A stretch of DNA of 64,000 nt from NCBI RefSeq assembly GCF_963676855.1, contig NZ_OY781460.1:62001-126000 (forward strand). The letters run 5' to 3'. Made by a program: the position numbers and the translations under genes. The DNA comes from an uncultured Anaeromusa sp. Its GTDB lineage: Bacteria; Bacillota; Negativicutes; Anaeromusales; Anaeromusaceae. This document shows, piece by piece, positions 44,329 through 52,918 of the stretch (the stretch's first letter is position 1; each line of letters starts with the position of its first letter). The notes under the pieces are model-generated. The model was given only the letters and a program-made list of their open reading frames with translations. It ran no database searches and was not told the origin of the DNA.

Positions 44329-45231
44329 TCACTCGCCCGCTCCGTTCCGGTCGTGTTCCATAATGGGCTGGTAGATATCCAGCTCGCAGTAGTTGTCTTT
44401 TGACAGGGACGTATCGATGTACTCAAAGCGAAAGGTGTCGGCAAACTGGAAGCCGGACTGGAAGATCCATTTGGAGTACATGTGGACGAGCAAGCGGCCC
44501 ACTTGGCGGCCATTGATGTCGTTGGGATGAAAGAAGCCGACAAAGCGAAAGGCTACGTATTTATGAGCCGGGATGGTAATGCCGTTCATGCCTTCGGGGA
44601 TGTGCGACAGATCCGGCACCTCCAGCGAGGGGGTATAGTAGATATAGCCTTCGTCGTTGGAGCCCCAGTCGGTATAACCGAAGTAGACGGCGGGATTGAC
44701 GGCGTTGATGATTTTTTGTTTGTGGTGGTAATAGAAGTCGTTGCCGTAGGCGTTGGCGGTGCGGTCTCCTGATTTGCTGACGATCTTATGCTGCTGGCCA
44801 ATCAGGTACATCTTGGGCTTATACACAAAGAAGGGCTTGTAGATAATCGAGTTGTTGACGGACAAGATATCATGCACATTCAGCTTTTCCGTAATAATGA
44901 AGGATAGATTTTCTACGCGCACTTTGAGGGGCGTATGGCCAAACTTCTTCCGAAAGGCCCGTATATAGGATTGCTCATAATCGAAGCCGTATTCCAGGGC
45001 AATATCAATGATGCGCATGTTGGTATGAATCAGTTCATTGATACTGGCGGAGAGCTTCCGTGAATGAACGTAGTCCATCAAGGATTCGCCGGTTAAGGAT
45101 TTAAACATCCGGTGCAAATGGTATTTGGAGATGCCTGCCTGTCCGGCGATATCATCCATGGTAATCTTCGTATAGATATTGTCTTCGATGTAATTCACGC
45201 AGGCCGCTACGATCTCTTTCATATCTACCAT
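44329..45231 (-). CDS. AraC-family regulator with GyrI-like effector domain
   Basis: A 300-residue regulator. Two helix-turn-helix units lie at the N-terminus (about 8-105; ISKYHLHRMFKSLTGES and ALEYGFDYEQSYIRAFRKKFGHTP), and a GyrI/Rob-like effector-binding domain at the C-terminus (about 125-290; NGITIPAHKYVAFRFVG). Such proteins bind amphipathic drugs or lipids. Before the DUF1016 gene arrived it would have been only about 22 bases after fabF, possibly in the same transcript. Ribosome site weak. Confidence 0.9.
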   Translation of the reverse strand: MVDMKEIVAACVNYIEDNIYTKITMDDIAGQAGISKYHLHRMFKSLTGESLMDYVHSRKLSASINELIHTNMRIIDIALEYGFDYEQSYIRAFRKKFGHTPLKVRVENLSFIITEKLNVHDILSVNNSIIYKPFFVYKPKMYLIGQQHKIVSKSGDRTANAYGNDFYYHHKQKIINAVNPAVYFGYTDWGSNDEGYIYYTPSLEVPDLSHIPEGMNGITIPAHKYVAFRFVGFFHPNDINGRQVGRLLVHMYSKWIFQSGFQFADTFRFEYIDTSLSKDNYCELDIYQPIMEHDRNGAGE

Positions 45232-45253
45232 AATCGATGACCAACCCCAAACT

Positions 45254-45273
45254 TTAAAACGCTTTTAGTACCA
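45254..45273. repeat. Left copy of a 20-bp direct repeat flanking the DUF1016 gene
   Basis: TTAAAACGCTTTTAGTACCA, identical to the last 20 bases of fabF at 46300-46319. Bases outside the 20 differ at once on both sides. Confidence 0.9.
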
Positions 45274-45275
45274 CT

Positions 45276-46286
45276 TTATTTCATTCGGCTCTGGATATCT
45301 TCAATAGATGGTAACTGTTCTTTTAATTCCTCTGGAAGATCACTAGTAACTCTATATTCGCTTACACCGATTGGCTTGCTCATATCCTTGAGAGAATATT
45401 CGGCGACCAAATCATTTTTGCTCTTACATAGTAAGAGGCCCACAGAAGGATTATCCATTTCTTTTTTAAGCATCCCATCCACTGCCGATAGATAAAAATT
45501 TAATTGACCTGCATATTCCGGTTTAAAAGCGCCTGTCTTCAATTCAATGACAACATAACAACGCAGATTCAGATTGTAAAAAAGCAGGTCTATGTAAAAG
45601 TCGTCTCCACCAACATTAAGATGGTATTGATTGCCCAAAAATGCAAAACCTTTTCCCAGTTCCAAAAGCAGCCGAGTAACATTTTTGACCAGCGCTTCTT
45701 CAATATCTCTTTCAATCATATCTTCCTTAAATGTTATAAAGTCAAATATATAGGGATCTTTCATTGTCTGCTGTGCCAGCTCACCCTGAGGAGCTGGCAG
45801 GCGATAATCAAAATTCGAAACCTTATCAGCAAGCACCTGCCGTTCATAAAGTTTACTCTCGATTTGATGTACTAGAACATTACGCGACCAAGCATTTTCA
45901 ATGGCTTTTTTCGCATACCATATATGAATGTCCCGATCTTTGATTTTGTCTAAAAGAGTAATATTTTGATACCATGGTAATTGTGCAAGGACCTCTTGCA
46001 CAATTACACGATCTGGAAACACAGCTGCAAGCTTGGACATATATTTTAAATTACGAACAGAATAGCCTTTCGCCGCTGGAAATTCCAGCTTTATGTCCCG
46101 TGATAAATTGTCAACAAATTTATTTCCCCATGATTTATATTCATTGATAACCTGACCGATGTGATAATACAACAATACAAGCGTACTATTAACACTTAAT
46201 ACGGCTTTATACTGCGCTGCTTTAATATCTTGCTTTATAGCCTCAATCGTCTTTATATACTCATTATCATCTATAAGCAATGACAT
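45276..46286 (-). CDS. DUF1016/YhcG PD-(D/E)XK nuclease-family protein
   Basis: A 336-residue protein: an N-terminal DUF1016 helical domain (LLYYHIGQVINEY ... GYSVRNLKYMSKLAAVFPD ... QLPWYQNITLLDKI) and a C-terminal nuclease core with DFYIDLLFYN and VVIELKTGAFKPEYAGQLN, giving the D-ExK catalytic set. The function of the family is not settled; DNA cleavage is expected. AGGAGG precedes the ATG. The gene fills almost the whole 1026 bases between two 20-bp repeats: its stop is two bases from the left repeat and its start 13 from the right one. It probably entered as a one-gene mobile cassette. Confidence 0.92.
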   Translation of the reverse strand: MSLLIDDNEYIKTIEAIKQDIKAAQYKAVLSVNSTLVLLYYHIGQVINEYKSWGNKFVDNLSRDIKLEFPAAKGYSVRNLKYMSKLAAVFPDRVIVQEVLAQLPWYQNITLLDKIKDRDIHIWYAKKAIENAWSRNVLVHQIESKLYERQVLADKVSNFDYRLPAPQGELAQQTMKDPYIFDFITFKEDMIERDIEEALVKNVTRLLLELGKGFAFLGNQYHLNVGGDDFYIDLLFYNLNLRCYVVIELKTGAFKPEYAGQLNFYLSAVDGMLKKEMDNPSVGLLLCKSKNDLVAEYSLKDMSKPIGVSEYRVTSDLPEELKEQLPSIEDIQSRMK

Positions 46287-46299
46287 GTTCTTCCTCCTA

Positions 46300-46319
46300 T
46301 TAAAACGCTTTTAGTACCA
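46300..46319. repeat. Right copy of the 20-bp direct repeat, within the fabF end
   Basis: TTAAAACGCTTTTAGTACCA; on the minus strand this is the end of fabF including its TAA stop, so the insertion left fabF intact. Confidence 0.9.
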
Positions 46320-47532
46320 GTGTTGCATTATGCCCGCCAAAGCCAAAGGAATTGGACAACGCATAGGACAGCGCCGCCGGTTTTCCTTCGTTAGGAACGT
46401 AGTCTAAATCACATTTCGGATCGCTGGTCTTGTAGTTGATGGTGGGTGGCAAGAAGCCGTCCTTCAAGGCCGAGGCGGTGATGATGGCCTCCATGGCTCC
46501 GGCGGCTCCCAGCAAATGACCGGTCATGGATTTGGTGGAGCTTACCGCCAGCTCATAGGCATGCTGTTGAAATACGGTTTTGATCGCGCTGGTTTCAAAT
46601 TTATCCCCCAAGGGCGTGGAGGTGCCATGCGCGTTAATATAGCCAATGGCCTCCGGCTGTATCTGCGCATCCGCCAGCGCCAGTTTCATGCAATGGGCGG
46701 CGCCCGCGCCCCCTTCCGGCGGAGCGGTAATATGGAAGGCGTCATTCGTGCAGCCATAGCCTACGATTTCGGCGATAATCGCCGCGCCCCGCTGCAAAGC
46801 ATGCTCTAGTTCTTCGATAAAGAGAATACCGGCTCCTTCTCCAAGCACGAATCCGTCCCTCTCCAAGTCAAACGGTCTGGACGCGGTGGCGGCATCGGGA
46901 TTGGTCGTCATGGCTTTCATGGCGCAAAAGCCTGCCAGCGCCAAGCGGGTAATGGAGGCTTCCGTTCCACCGGCAATCATCATGTCTGCATCATTTCGTT
47001 GGATGATTTTATACGCGTCGCCAATGGCGTTGGTCGAAGACGCACAGGCGGAAACCGTACATTCGGTGAAGCCCTTAATTCCATATTTGATGGCAATGAG
47101 CCCCGCCGCCATATTGGGCAGCATCATCGGCACCAAAAAGGGACTAATCCGGCTGGGCCCTTTTTCTAACAGCACGCTGTGCTGCTCTTCGATGGACTCA
47201 ATGCCGCCAATGCCGGTTCCAACCATCGCCCCGATACGCTCTTTGTTGACCGCAGCCAGATCGATCTGGGCATCCTCCAGCGCCATCTGCGTGGCCGCCA
47301 GGGCAAACTGCGCAAAGCGATCCATGCGTTTTAGTTCTTTCTTTTCTAAGAACTGGCCGGGATCAAAATCCCGCACCTCTGCCCCTACTTGCGTAGGCAG
47401 GTCGGACACATCTACCCTCTCAATTCTACTAATCCCGCTTTTCCCCTGCTTAATGGACTGCCAAAGCCGGTCTGCACCGCACCCGAAGGAAGACACCGCT
47501 CCCATTCCTGTAATGACTACCCGTCTATTCAT
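46300..47532 (-). CDS. fabF: 3-oxoacyl-ACP synthase II
   Basis: A 410-residue condensing enzyme of fatty-acid elongation. The active-site Cys163 is in TVSACASSTNAIGDA, the two His are in NAHGTSTPLGD and KSMTGHLLGAAG, and the C-terminus is NSFGFGGHNATLVLKAF. CGGAGG lies before the ATG. It is outside a fab operon here, so it may be a second copy serving a special need. Its 3' end is the target of the DUF1016 cassette. Confidence 0.95.
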   Translation of the reverse strand: MNRRVVITGMGAVSSFGCGADRLWQSIKQGKSGISRIERVDVSDLPTQVGAEVRDFDPGQFLEKKELKRMDRFAQFALAATQMALEDAQIDLAAVNKERIGAMVGTGIGGIESIEEQHSVLLEKGPSRISPFLVPMMLPNMAAGLIAIKYGIKGFTECTVSACASSTNAIGDAYKIIQRNDADMMIAGGTEASITRLALAGFCAMKAMTTNPDAATASRPFDLERDGFVLGEGAGILFIEELEHALQRGAAIIAEIVGYGCTNDAFHITAPPEGGAGAAHCMKLALADAQIQPEAIGYINAHGTSTPLGDKFETSAIKTVFQQHAYELAVSSTKSMTGHLLGAAGAMEAIITASALKDGFLPPTINYKTSDPKCDLDYVPNEGKPAALSYALSNSFGFGGHNATLVLKAF

Positions 47533-47685
47533 TGTAAAACCTCCGTTGTTCGCTTTATCGTTTTCTCTTTGCTATCGGATCTGCTTCTAGCTACTGGTAC
47601 TAGGACACGTTACCACTCTACCACATCCATTTTTTAAAAATGAACAACTCTTGCTTTCGCTGCGGTAAAAGAAAAGGGTATGAAA

Positions 47686-47710
47686 AAGCCTCAACCCGAA
47701 GGTTGAGGCT
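47686..47710 (-). terminator. Terminator after waaA
   Basis: AGCCTCAACC and GGTTGAGGCT pair over a 4-base loop; the minus strand continues with TTTTTC. Confidence 0.7.
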
Positions 47711-47775
47711 GCAAGGGCGAGTTTATCGTTTCAGCTACCGTTTTATAGCACGTACAAGCTTAAATCGTCGGGTAC
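47711..47775 (-). pseudogene. 3' relic of a class I methyltransferase gene
   Basis: On the minus strand RRFKLVRAIKR and a stop codon are readable, matching the end QRFKLVSAVKR of the methyltransferase at 49656. Similarity extends through the 3' flank and hairpin of both loci (about 85 bases). Only the tail is left. Confidence 0.5.
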
Positions 47776-47852
47776 GCTTGGGAAACTGTCTGCAGTCAGG
47801 CTTATAGAGAAAATCGCTGCTACATTGTGATGTATTTCGGCCCTTATCGTGA

Positions 47853-49142
47853 TTAGTGTGTAGTTTTTTCTAGCACGACTTCTTTTATATGCTGAATCGT
47901 AAGTGCGGTTGCTCCCTGATTTTTCTCCATAATATGCAACGCATTTTGGCCAAGTTCTTCTGCTCTATCCTTATTGTTCAGCAGATCTATAATCGTCGCC
48001 GCCAACTCTTCTGGTTCATGCACCGTTACGCACGCATCGTATTGAGTAAACAATGCATGTATGTCTTTAAAATTAAACATATGAGGCCCCACAATAATCG
48101 GCTTGCCGTATATTGCCGGTTCCAGTATATTATGGCCGCCTTTGGGAACGAGGCTTCCTCCTACAAAAACAATATCTCCCATACGATACACGGAGCTTAG
48201 CTCTCCTATGGTATCCATAATTAGTACCTGAACATTCGGATCCATGGCTTCGTCACTTGTGCGGGTTGTTGCCTTCAAGCCATATTCGACGACCAAGTCA
48301 GTAACTTCTTTCGTTCTTCTGATATCTCTGGGGGCAAGGACCAGCCGCGCCTGCGGAAACCGCTTTTGCACTGCAACAAACGCAGCAAGTATATATTTTT
48401 CTTCACCTGGATGCGTACTCCCCGCAATAATAACAGGCTCGCCGAAATTCATCGGCCAAACATCGCACTCGTTGGTTCTTGAAAGAGCATCATTCTGGTC
48501 AAATTTCGTATTACCTGTTAGAAAAACGCGTGATGCGTCTGCGCCAAGCCCAATAAGTCGCTCGGCATCCGCAGCAGATTGCATGCAAAACCGATTAATC
48601 GCCGTTAGCACATGCGGAAACAGAGAGAAAACCTTCCGATATAATCCCCAATTTTTCTCACTAATCCGTCCGTTAATCAACACCACAGGAATATCGGCTT
48701 GGGACGCATTCCACAAGAAGTTCGGCCACATTTCTGATTCTACCAGAATAAACATTTGCGGTTTAATTTTTTTGATTAAAGCAGGCAGCCTAAATGGCAA
48801 ATCCGGAAAAATGAAAATGACATTGTTTTCTTCAGGAAACAGCTGTTTTGCCATTAGATATCCATTAACACTGACAACGGACATCAAGACAGGCATTTGC
48901 GGGAATTGATTTTTCAATTCTTTTATAACTGGAACCGCCGCACGTAGTTCTCCTGCCGAGGCGGCATGTACCCAAAAACTGTTTTTATCCGCATATGCTT
49001 TTAGAATGGATTCTGGAATAAAGCCTAAGCTTTGACAAAACCTTGTCCCAAAATTCTTCTCTTTTACTAGCCTGACTAAAAATGCAGGTATAAGAAAAAC
49101 CACTAGTACTACAAACAAGAAAACGCGATATACAACCATCAT
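47853..49142 (-). CDS. waaA: 3-deoxy-D-manno-octulosonic acid transferase
   Basis: A 429-residue GT-B enzyme that adds Kdo to lipid A at the inner membrane. An N-terminal anchor helix (about 5-25), HAASAGELRAAVPVI with the catalytic Glu, ESEMWPNFLWNAS, NGRISEKN and VFVGGSLVPKGGHNILEP are all hallmarks. Its presence indicates lipopolysaccharide and hence an outer membrane, the main evidence for a diderm Firmicute. Single gene with its own terminator. Confidence 0.95.
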   Translation of the reverse strand: MMVVYRVFLFVVLVVFLIPAFLVRLVKEKNFGTRFCQSLGFIPESILKAYADKNSFWVHAASAGELRAAVPVIKELKNQFPQMPVLMSVVSVNGYLMAKQLFPEENNVIFIFPDLPFRLPALIKKIKPQMFILVESEMWPNFLWNASQADIPVVLINGRISEKNWGLYRKVFSLFPHVLTAINRFCMQSAADAERLIGLGADASRVFLTGNTKFDQNDALSRTNECDVWPMNFGEPVIIAGSTHPGEEKYILAAFVAVQKRFPQARLVLAPRDIRRTKEVTDLVVEYGLKATTRTSDEAMDPNVQVLIMDTIGELSSVYRMGDIVFVGGSLVPKGGHNILEPAIYGKPIIVGPHMFNFKDIHALFTQYDACVTVHEPEELAATIIDLLNNKDRAEELGQNALHIMEKNQGATALTIQHIKEVVLEKTTH

Positions 49143-49410
49143 ACGAAATTAAGCACTCCCTAATTCCAACATCTATCTTCCGGCTATATAATACCACGTT
49201 TCTCACGTTCCGCGTTTCTGTACCGTCCACTCTTCTCTTTTAGCTGCTTCATGCTTCTGGCACAGCAGCTTTTTTCATGGTCTTACCGCCTTACGGTTTC
49301 TACTGATAATCCCTACTTTTCTAAAATCCTAGATACCTACCTTGCTCTCTAGCCGCTGCATTTTTTCGTATCAGCCAAGGCAGCTCGCTTTCTTCTTCCA
49401 CCAAACGGCG

Positions 49411-49605
49411 CTAACTTGGAAAGAAATCCGATACGAAAAAACAGGTTAGCTGCGCCAACGCACACGCAAAAACATACTGCACAGCTACTGGCAGTTGATA
49501 GTCACGCACGGCCAAGATAATCATCATTAAAACAGGCTGATGAATGAAGTAAATCGCATAGGAATTCTTCGCTAATTTATTCAATAAGTTTGATATATAT
49601 AGAAA
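49411..49605 (-). pseudogene. C-terminal remnant of an acyltransferase-3 membrane protein
   Basis: About 60 codons read LAKNSYAIYFIHQPVLMMII and two further membrane helices, as at the end of acyltransferase-3 (OafA-like) proteins. The first 250 or so residues are missing; the sequence upstream is the 3' flank of the methyltransferase gene. No start codon with a ribosome site. Confidence 0.65.
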
Positions 49606-49655
49606 CAGCTTCAACGCAAAGGTTGAGGGTGTTTGGAGCAAGTTTTCAGTTTCAT

Positions 49656-50534
49656 CTACCGTTTTACAGCACTTACAAGTTTAAATCGTTGGGCATTTAG
49701 AAGAAAATCGTTTTGTTTAAAATAGCGATTAGCCAACTCTGCAGACGAAGCTTCTTCAATTACTGAAAAATTGTATTTACGCAAGTAGTCTTGTATAGTT
49801 TCTTCCATAAGAAAATCTGGAGTTTCTCCCACCTTCGCAAGGTCGCGTTGTAATCGTTTTATGCCTTCCTCATCAACATCCATGATTTGTTTAGCAATTG
49901 CAGCATCTGCATAGTCAAATACAAGCCTGCTTCCTTGCGCACAATGATCGCTGATCATTTGCATGGTGCTTTCTATGGCTTCTTTTTCAAGATAATACGT
50001 TAGCCCTTCTAGGAGGAATAGACAGGTTTTGTTCTTCTGAAAGTTGGCTTGCGCTAATTTTCCCGCCATTGATTCTCGATTAAAATCGATAGCAATATAA
50101 TTGACATTGCTCGGAACAGCCACTTCCATTTTTTGAAGTTTATCCAGTTTAGCTTGTTGTGTTGCTAAAGAGTCCAACTCAAATATTTTTACATTTTCCA
50201 GTTGCTGTTTAAAGCGGATAGCCCTGGAATCAAACCCTGCGCCCAAAAGCACAACTTGTTCTATATTCTCCAAGGAAGCATTGAATACAGCATCAATAAA
50301 TTTTGTTCTAGCGATTACATACTCATAGATACCCGGCACTTTAAATATTGTTTTTTTCAAGATATTACGCAAGAACTTATACTTTACTGCTACTTTCATA
50401 CCAGCGGGAATCATTTGCGGCGCAATAAAATCATCGCTCTTATAATAAGAGCTGTCTTCGTAATAGGATGTAGCACGCATAATACAAGTACCTATTGCCG
50501 TAGTAGAAACTTTTGGTTTTTCTCTGTTGTTCAT
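49656..50534 (-). CDS. Class I SAM-dependent methyltransferase, LCMT/PPM1-like
   Basis: A 292-residue methyltransferase of the leucine-carboxyl-methyltransferase-like family (TIGR00027 type). Seen are VVLLGAGFDSRAIRF (motif I, SAM binding), IFELDSLATQQAKL (motif II), LEGLTYYLEKEAI and SRLVFDYAD. The start at 50534 is chosen because AGGTGGAG lies before it; 29 further in-frame codons upstream cross the operator. Substrate unknown; in actinobacteria relatives modify secondary metabolites. A TetR-family gene 148 bases upstream on the same strand and a palindrome between them suggest induced expression. Confidence 0.88.
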   Translation of the reverse strand: MNNREKPKVSTTAIGTCIMRATSYYEDSSYYKSDDFIAPQMIPAGMKVAVKYKFLRNILKKTIFKVPGIYEYVIARTKFIDAVFNASLENIEQVVLLGAGFDSRAIRFKQQLENVKIFELDSLATQQAKLDKLQKMEVAVPSNVNYIAIDFNRESMAGKLAQANFQKNKTCLFLLEGLTYYLEKEAIESTMQMISDHCAQGSRLVFDYADAAIAKQIMDVDEEGIKRLQRDLAKVGETPDFLMEETIQDYLRKYNFSVIEEASSAELANRYFKQNDFLLNAQRFKLVSAVKR

Positions 50535-50553
50535 AATTTCTCCACCTTTTTGA

Positions 50554-50567
50554 AACGACCGTTCGTT
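50554..50567. promoter_or_regulatory. Probable TetR operator
   Basis: AACGACCGTTCGTT is a palindrome matching at six of seven positions per half, 20 bases before the methyltransferase start and next to the TetR-type gene. Confidence 0.5.
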
Positions 50568-50600
50568 AGGTAAAATATTATATCGTATTAAGAAAAAAGT

Positions 50601-50634
50601 CAAGGAATGCTCTTTATTCACTAGAACATTCCTT
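50601..50634 (-). terminator. Terminator after the TetR gene
   Basis: AAGGAATG and CATTCCTT arms around a T/A-rich loop, followed on the minus strand by TTGACTTTTTTC. Confidence 0.6.
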
Positions 50635-50682
50635 GCTTATCAACTCTTTATTTAAAATTGCGCCTCGCTAGCGCTTATTTCA

Positions 50683-51300
50683 TTAGGCTTTAATTCCTTG
50701 CCAAAAATTCTGCCAAACTTTATCTATCCGTTCTTCTTTCTCTTCTTTTTTCATGCCCTCCATAAATACTGTCATCAACGAATATAACCCTTGACGCAAA
50801 CTGTAAAACGAAATTAAAAGGTCTTCCGGGTTGTCTTTTTTTATCGTTCCTTGCGTCATGCCTTCTAATATGATCTCAATATATTTTTTCCCTAATTCTT
50901 GCTCATACCCTAGGGCTCGCGCCATAATTTTCTCCTTAAAACTTGTTGGTGGAAAAAACATAACACGAATCCAAAAATCTCTGGCCGCCATGTCTTCTTG
51001 TACACCAGATGCATGATAGAACAATAGATATCGCTTAAATAGGAACAGTAACCGAGCGTCCGCCAGCATCGTTTCGGAACTTGCAAAAAGCTCCTGCATA
51101 TAATTCAAATACTTGCTTTCAAGCTCTTCATATAGTTCCCAAAACAATAGCTCTTTACTTTTAATAAAAGCATATAGCGACGATTTTTTTATTCCTACTC
51201 CCTTTGCAATTTGTTCCATGCTTGTTGCTTCATAACCATCTTTCGCAAAAAGAACAAGAGCTACTTGTTTTATCCTATCTTTAGTGCCTCCACGTGCCAT
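50683..51300 (-). CDS. TetR-family regulator
   Basis: A 205-residue repressor with an N-terminal TetR helix-turn-helix (DRIKQVALVLFAKDGYEATS, then MEQIAKGVGIKKSSLYAFIKSKELLF) and a helical ligand domain. It lies upstream of the methyltransferase gene and probably controls it through the palindrome at 50554. Ligand unknown. Confidence 0.92.
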   Translation of the reverse strand: MARGGTKDRIKQVALVLFAKDGYEATSMEQIAKGVGIKKSSLYAFIKSKELLFWELYEELESKYLNYMQELFASSETMLADARLLFLFKRYLLFYHASGVQEDMAARDFWIRVMFFPPTSFKEKIMARALGYEQELGKKYIEIILEGMTQGTIKKDNPEDLLISFYSLRQGLYSLMTVFMEGMKKEEKEERIDKVWQNFWQGIKA

Positions 51301-51464
51301 TTTTCCTCCAGCGTATCCTCAGATACAATTTATTTTTATTATCATGTTTATCACCAGAAAGCATTATACAGCAGTAACATGACACAAACATGTTGCTGCT
51401 GTATTTATCATACCATACTTAAATGAATATTCATGATAGCTTATATGTCACCCATGCCCCTTAG

Positions 51465-52589
51465 TTATTGGTGCTTTGCAGTTCGCTTATTCTTTTCTTG
51501 ATACATGAGCTTGTCACTATACCGAACGAGTTCATGCACATCCTTATACGAGCTGTTGAAGATAGCCATGCCATAGCTAAATTTAACTTGATAAGGAATG
51601 CAGCTATTTTCATTGTATGCTTTCATGCTTCCTTTGAGGGTTTTTATATACGTCTCTACGACTTCCCTTCGGTTTTCATTAACCAAGATGATAAACTCAT
51701 CGCCGCCTAAGCGAATAGAAACTCCCTTTCCAGCGAATACTTCTTTTATGTGCTCAGCGAATAGTTTCAGCACTTTATCGCCTTCCTGATGTCCAAAGGC
51801 ATCATTGATCGTTTTAAAGTTATCCAGATCAATATTCACCACGGTTAGAACAAGATTTTCTTTGCGACTTAGGATTTCAAGCTGTTCATCATAGGCTGCA
51901 CGGTTACCCAAGCGTGTTAGCGGATCAATCTTTATTTGACTCTGTACAATAAGAATATAGTTAACAACAACGGCAATCGCGATGCTATTCCAAAGCGTCA
52001 AATACACAAAGAAATATAATTGAAAGACAGACAACACCCCGGGGCTGAGTATAAGCAAGCTAAGCATGAATAGCTCTTCCCGATGGAGCTTCTCGCGAGC
52101 TTTATATAATAGCAGTAGGTTTGCAGCATAATAAAAATAACTTGCCAGTGGCGAGACAAACCACAGAGGTCCCCTCAGATATGCATTTTCATTGGTTATC
52201 GTAAATATCCAGTTAAAATGAAAGCTGCCTATTGATAGAATCGTATTTACGAAAAGAGGCACGCCCAGCCACAAAACAATCTTTCTATTTATATTTTTGC
52301 AGCTGCCTGTTTTGGCACGAATGAATAGCAGTGCAAAAATTGGTACCAGCGGCGTCAATGTAAATCCAATCATATCAACCAATTTGTGTACGGTTATAAA
52401 GCCGATAAAGGCAGGCGAATTCAACACTACGCTGAAAATTTCCAACACCAGCATAACCATTGTTAGTACTAGCAGCGCCAAAAACACCCGGTGGTCCGCA
52501 TTACCTCTTCTCTGGAGCTTAGAAAAAGCATGAACTGCAACAAGCGATAGTAATAGGACCATGAAAAGATTCATCTGAATAACAAGCAT
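51465..52589 (-). CDS. Membrane GGDEF protein with histidine-kinase-like 7TM sensor
   Basis: A 374-residue protein. Residues about 1-210 form seven membrane helices similar to the N-terminal 7TM module of some histidine kinases (conserved Pro-rich FTLTPLVPIFALLF). The GGDEF domain has KIDPLTRLGNRAAYDEQL, VVNIDLDNFKTIND and RLGGDEFIIL, so it should be active; no RxxD site before it. Third cyclic di-GMP synthase in the window. Confidence 0.92.
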   Translation of the reverse strand: MLVIQMNLFMVLLLSLVAVHAFSKLQRRGNADHRVFLALLVLTMVMLVLEIFSVVLNSPAFIGFITVHKLVDMIGFTLTPLVPIFALLFIRAKTGSCKNINRKIVLWLGVPLFVNTILSIGSFHFNWIFTITNENAYLRGPLWFVSPLASYFYYAANLLLLYKAREKLHREELFMLSLLILSPGVLSVFQLYFFVYLTLWNSIAIAVVVNYILIVQSQIKIDPLTRLGNRAAYDEQLEILSRKENLVLTVVNIDLDNFKTINDAFGHQEGDKVLKLFAEHIKEVFAGKGVSIRLGGDEFIILVNENRREVVETYIKTLKGSMKAYNENSCIPYQVKFSYGMAIFNSSYKDVHELVRYSDKLMYQEKNKRTAKHQ

Positions 52590-52918
52590 GGTATCAATCG
52601 TTCATCCTTCTCCCTTCAGCAGTGGTCCAACGAACCGCCACACACGATTTATCTCCGCTAACGCTTCTGCGCAAACGCCCTTTCAGTTCCTTTTAGAGAC
52701 GATTATATCATATTACTAGGCCGATCATACTGCCCTCATCGTTTATTCATTTCCATAACAAAGTACTTTTACCTGCCCATTCCAAAAATTTCACATAGTG
52801 TTTTTAGGCGCGACTGTGCTATCAACCGGTGCATGGCAGCGGATAGTTATAAAAAAGGAATCTAGGATTTCTCCTAGATTCCTTTTTCTTCTACGTCCGT
52901 GCTATCCCCTATATGGAA
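52590..52918. other. Intergenic region
   Basis: Holds the terminator of the DUF3089 gene (52852-52887) and the start region of the GGDEF gene. No gene seen in the rest. Confidence 0.4.
52852..52887. terminator. Terminator after the DUF3089 gene
   Basis: AAAAAGGAATCTAGGA and TCCTAGATTCCTTTTT pair perfectly with a 4-base loop. Confidence 0.85.

Larger units (their letters stand above)
47533..47852. other. Intergenic region with a terminator and a decayed methyltransferase tail
   Basis: Besides the terminator (47686-47710) and the relic (47711-47775) listed separately, this 320-base stretch should hold the fabF promoter near its left end. No other gene is seen. Confidence 0.4.
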
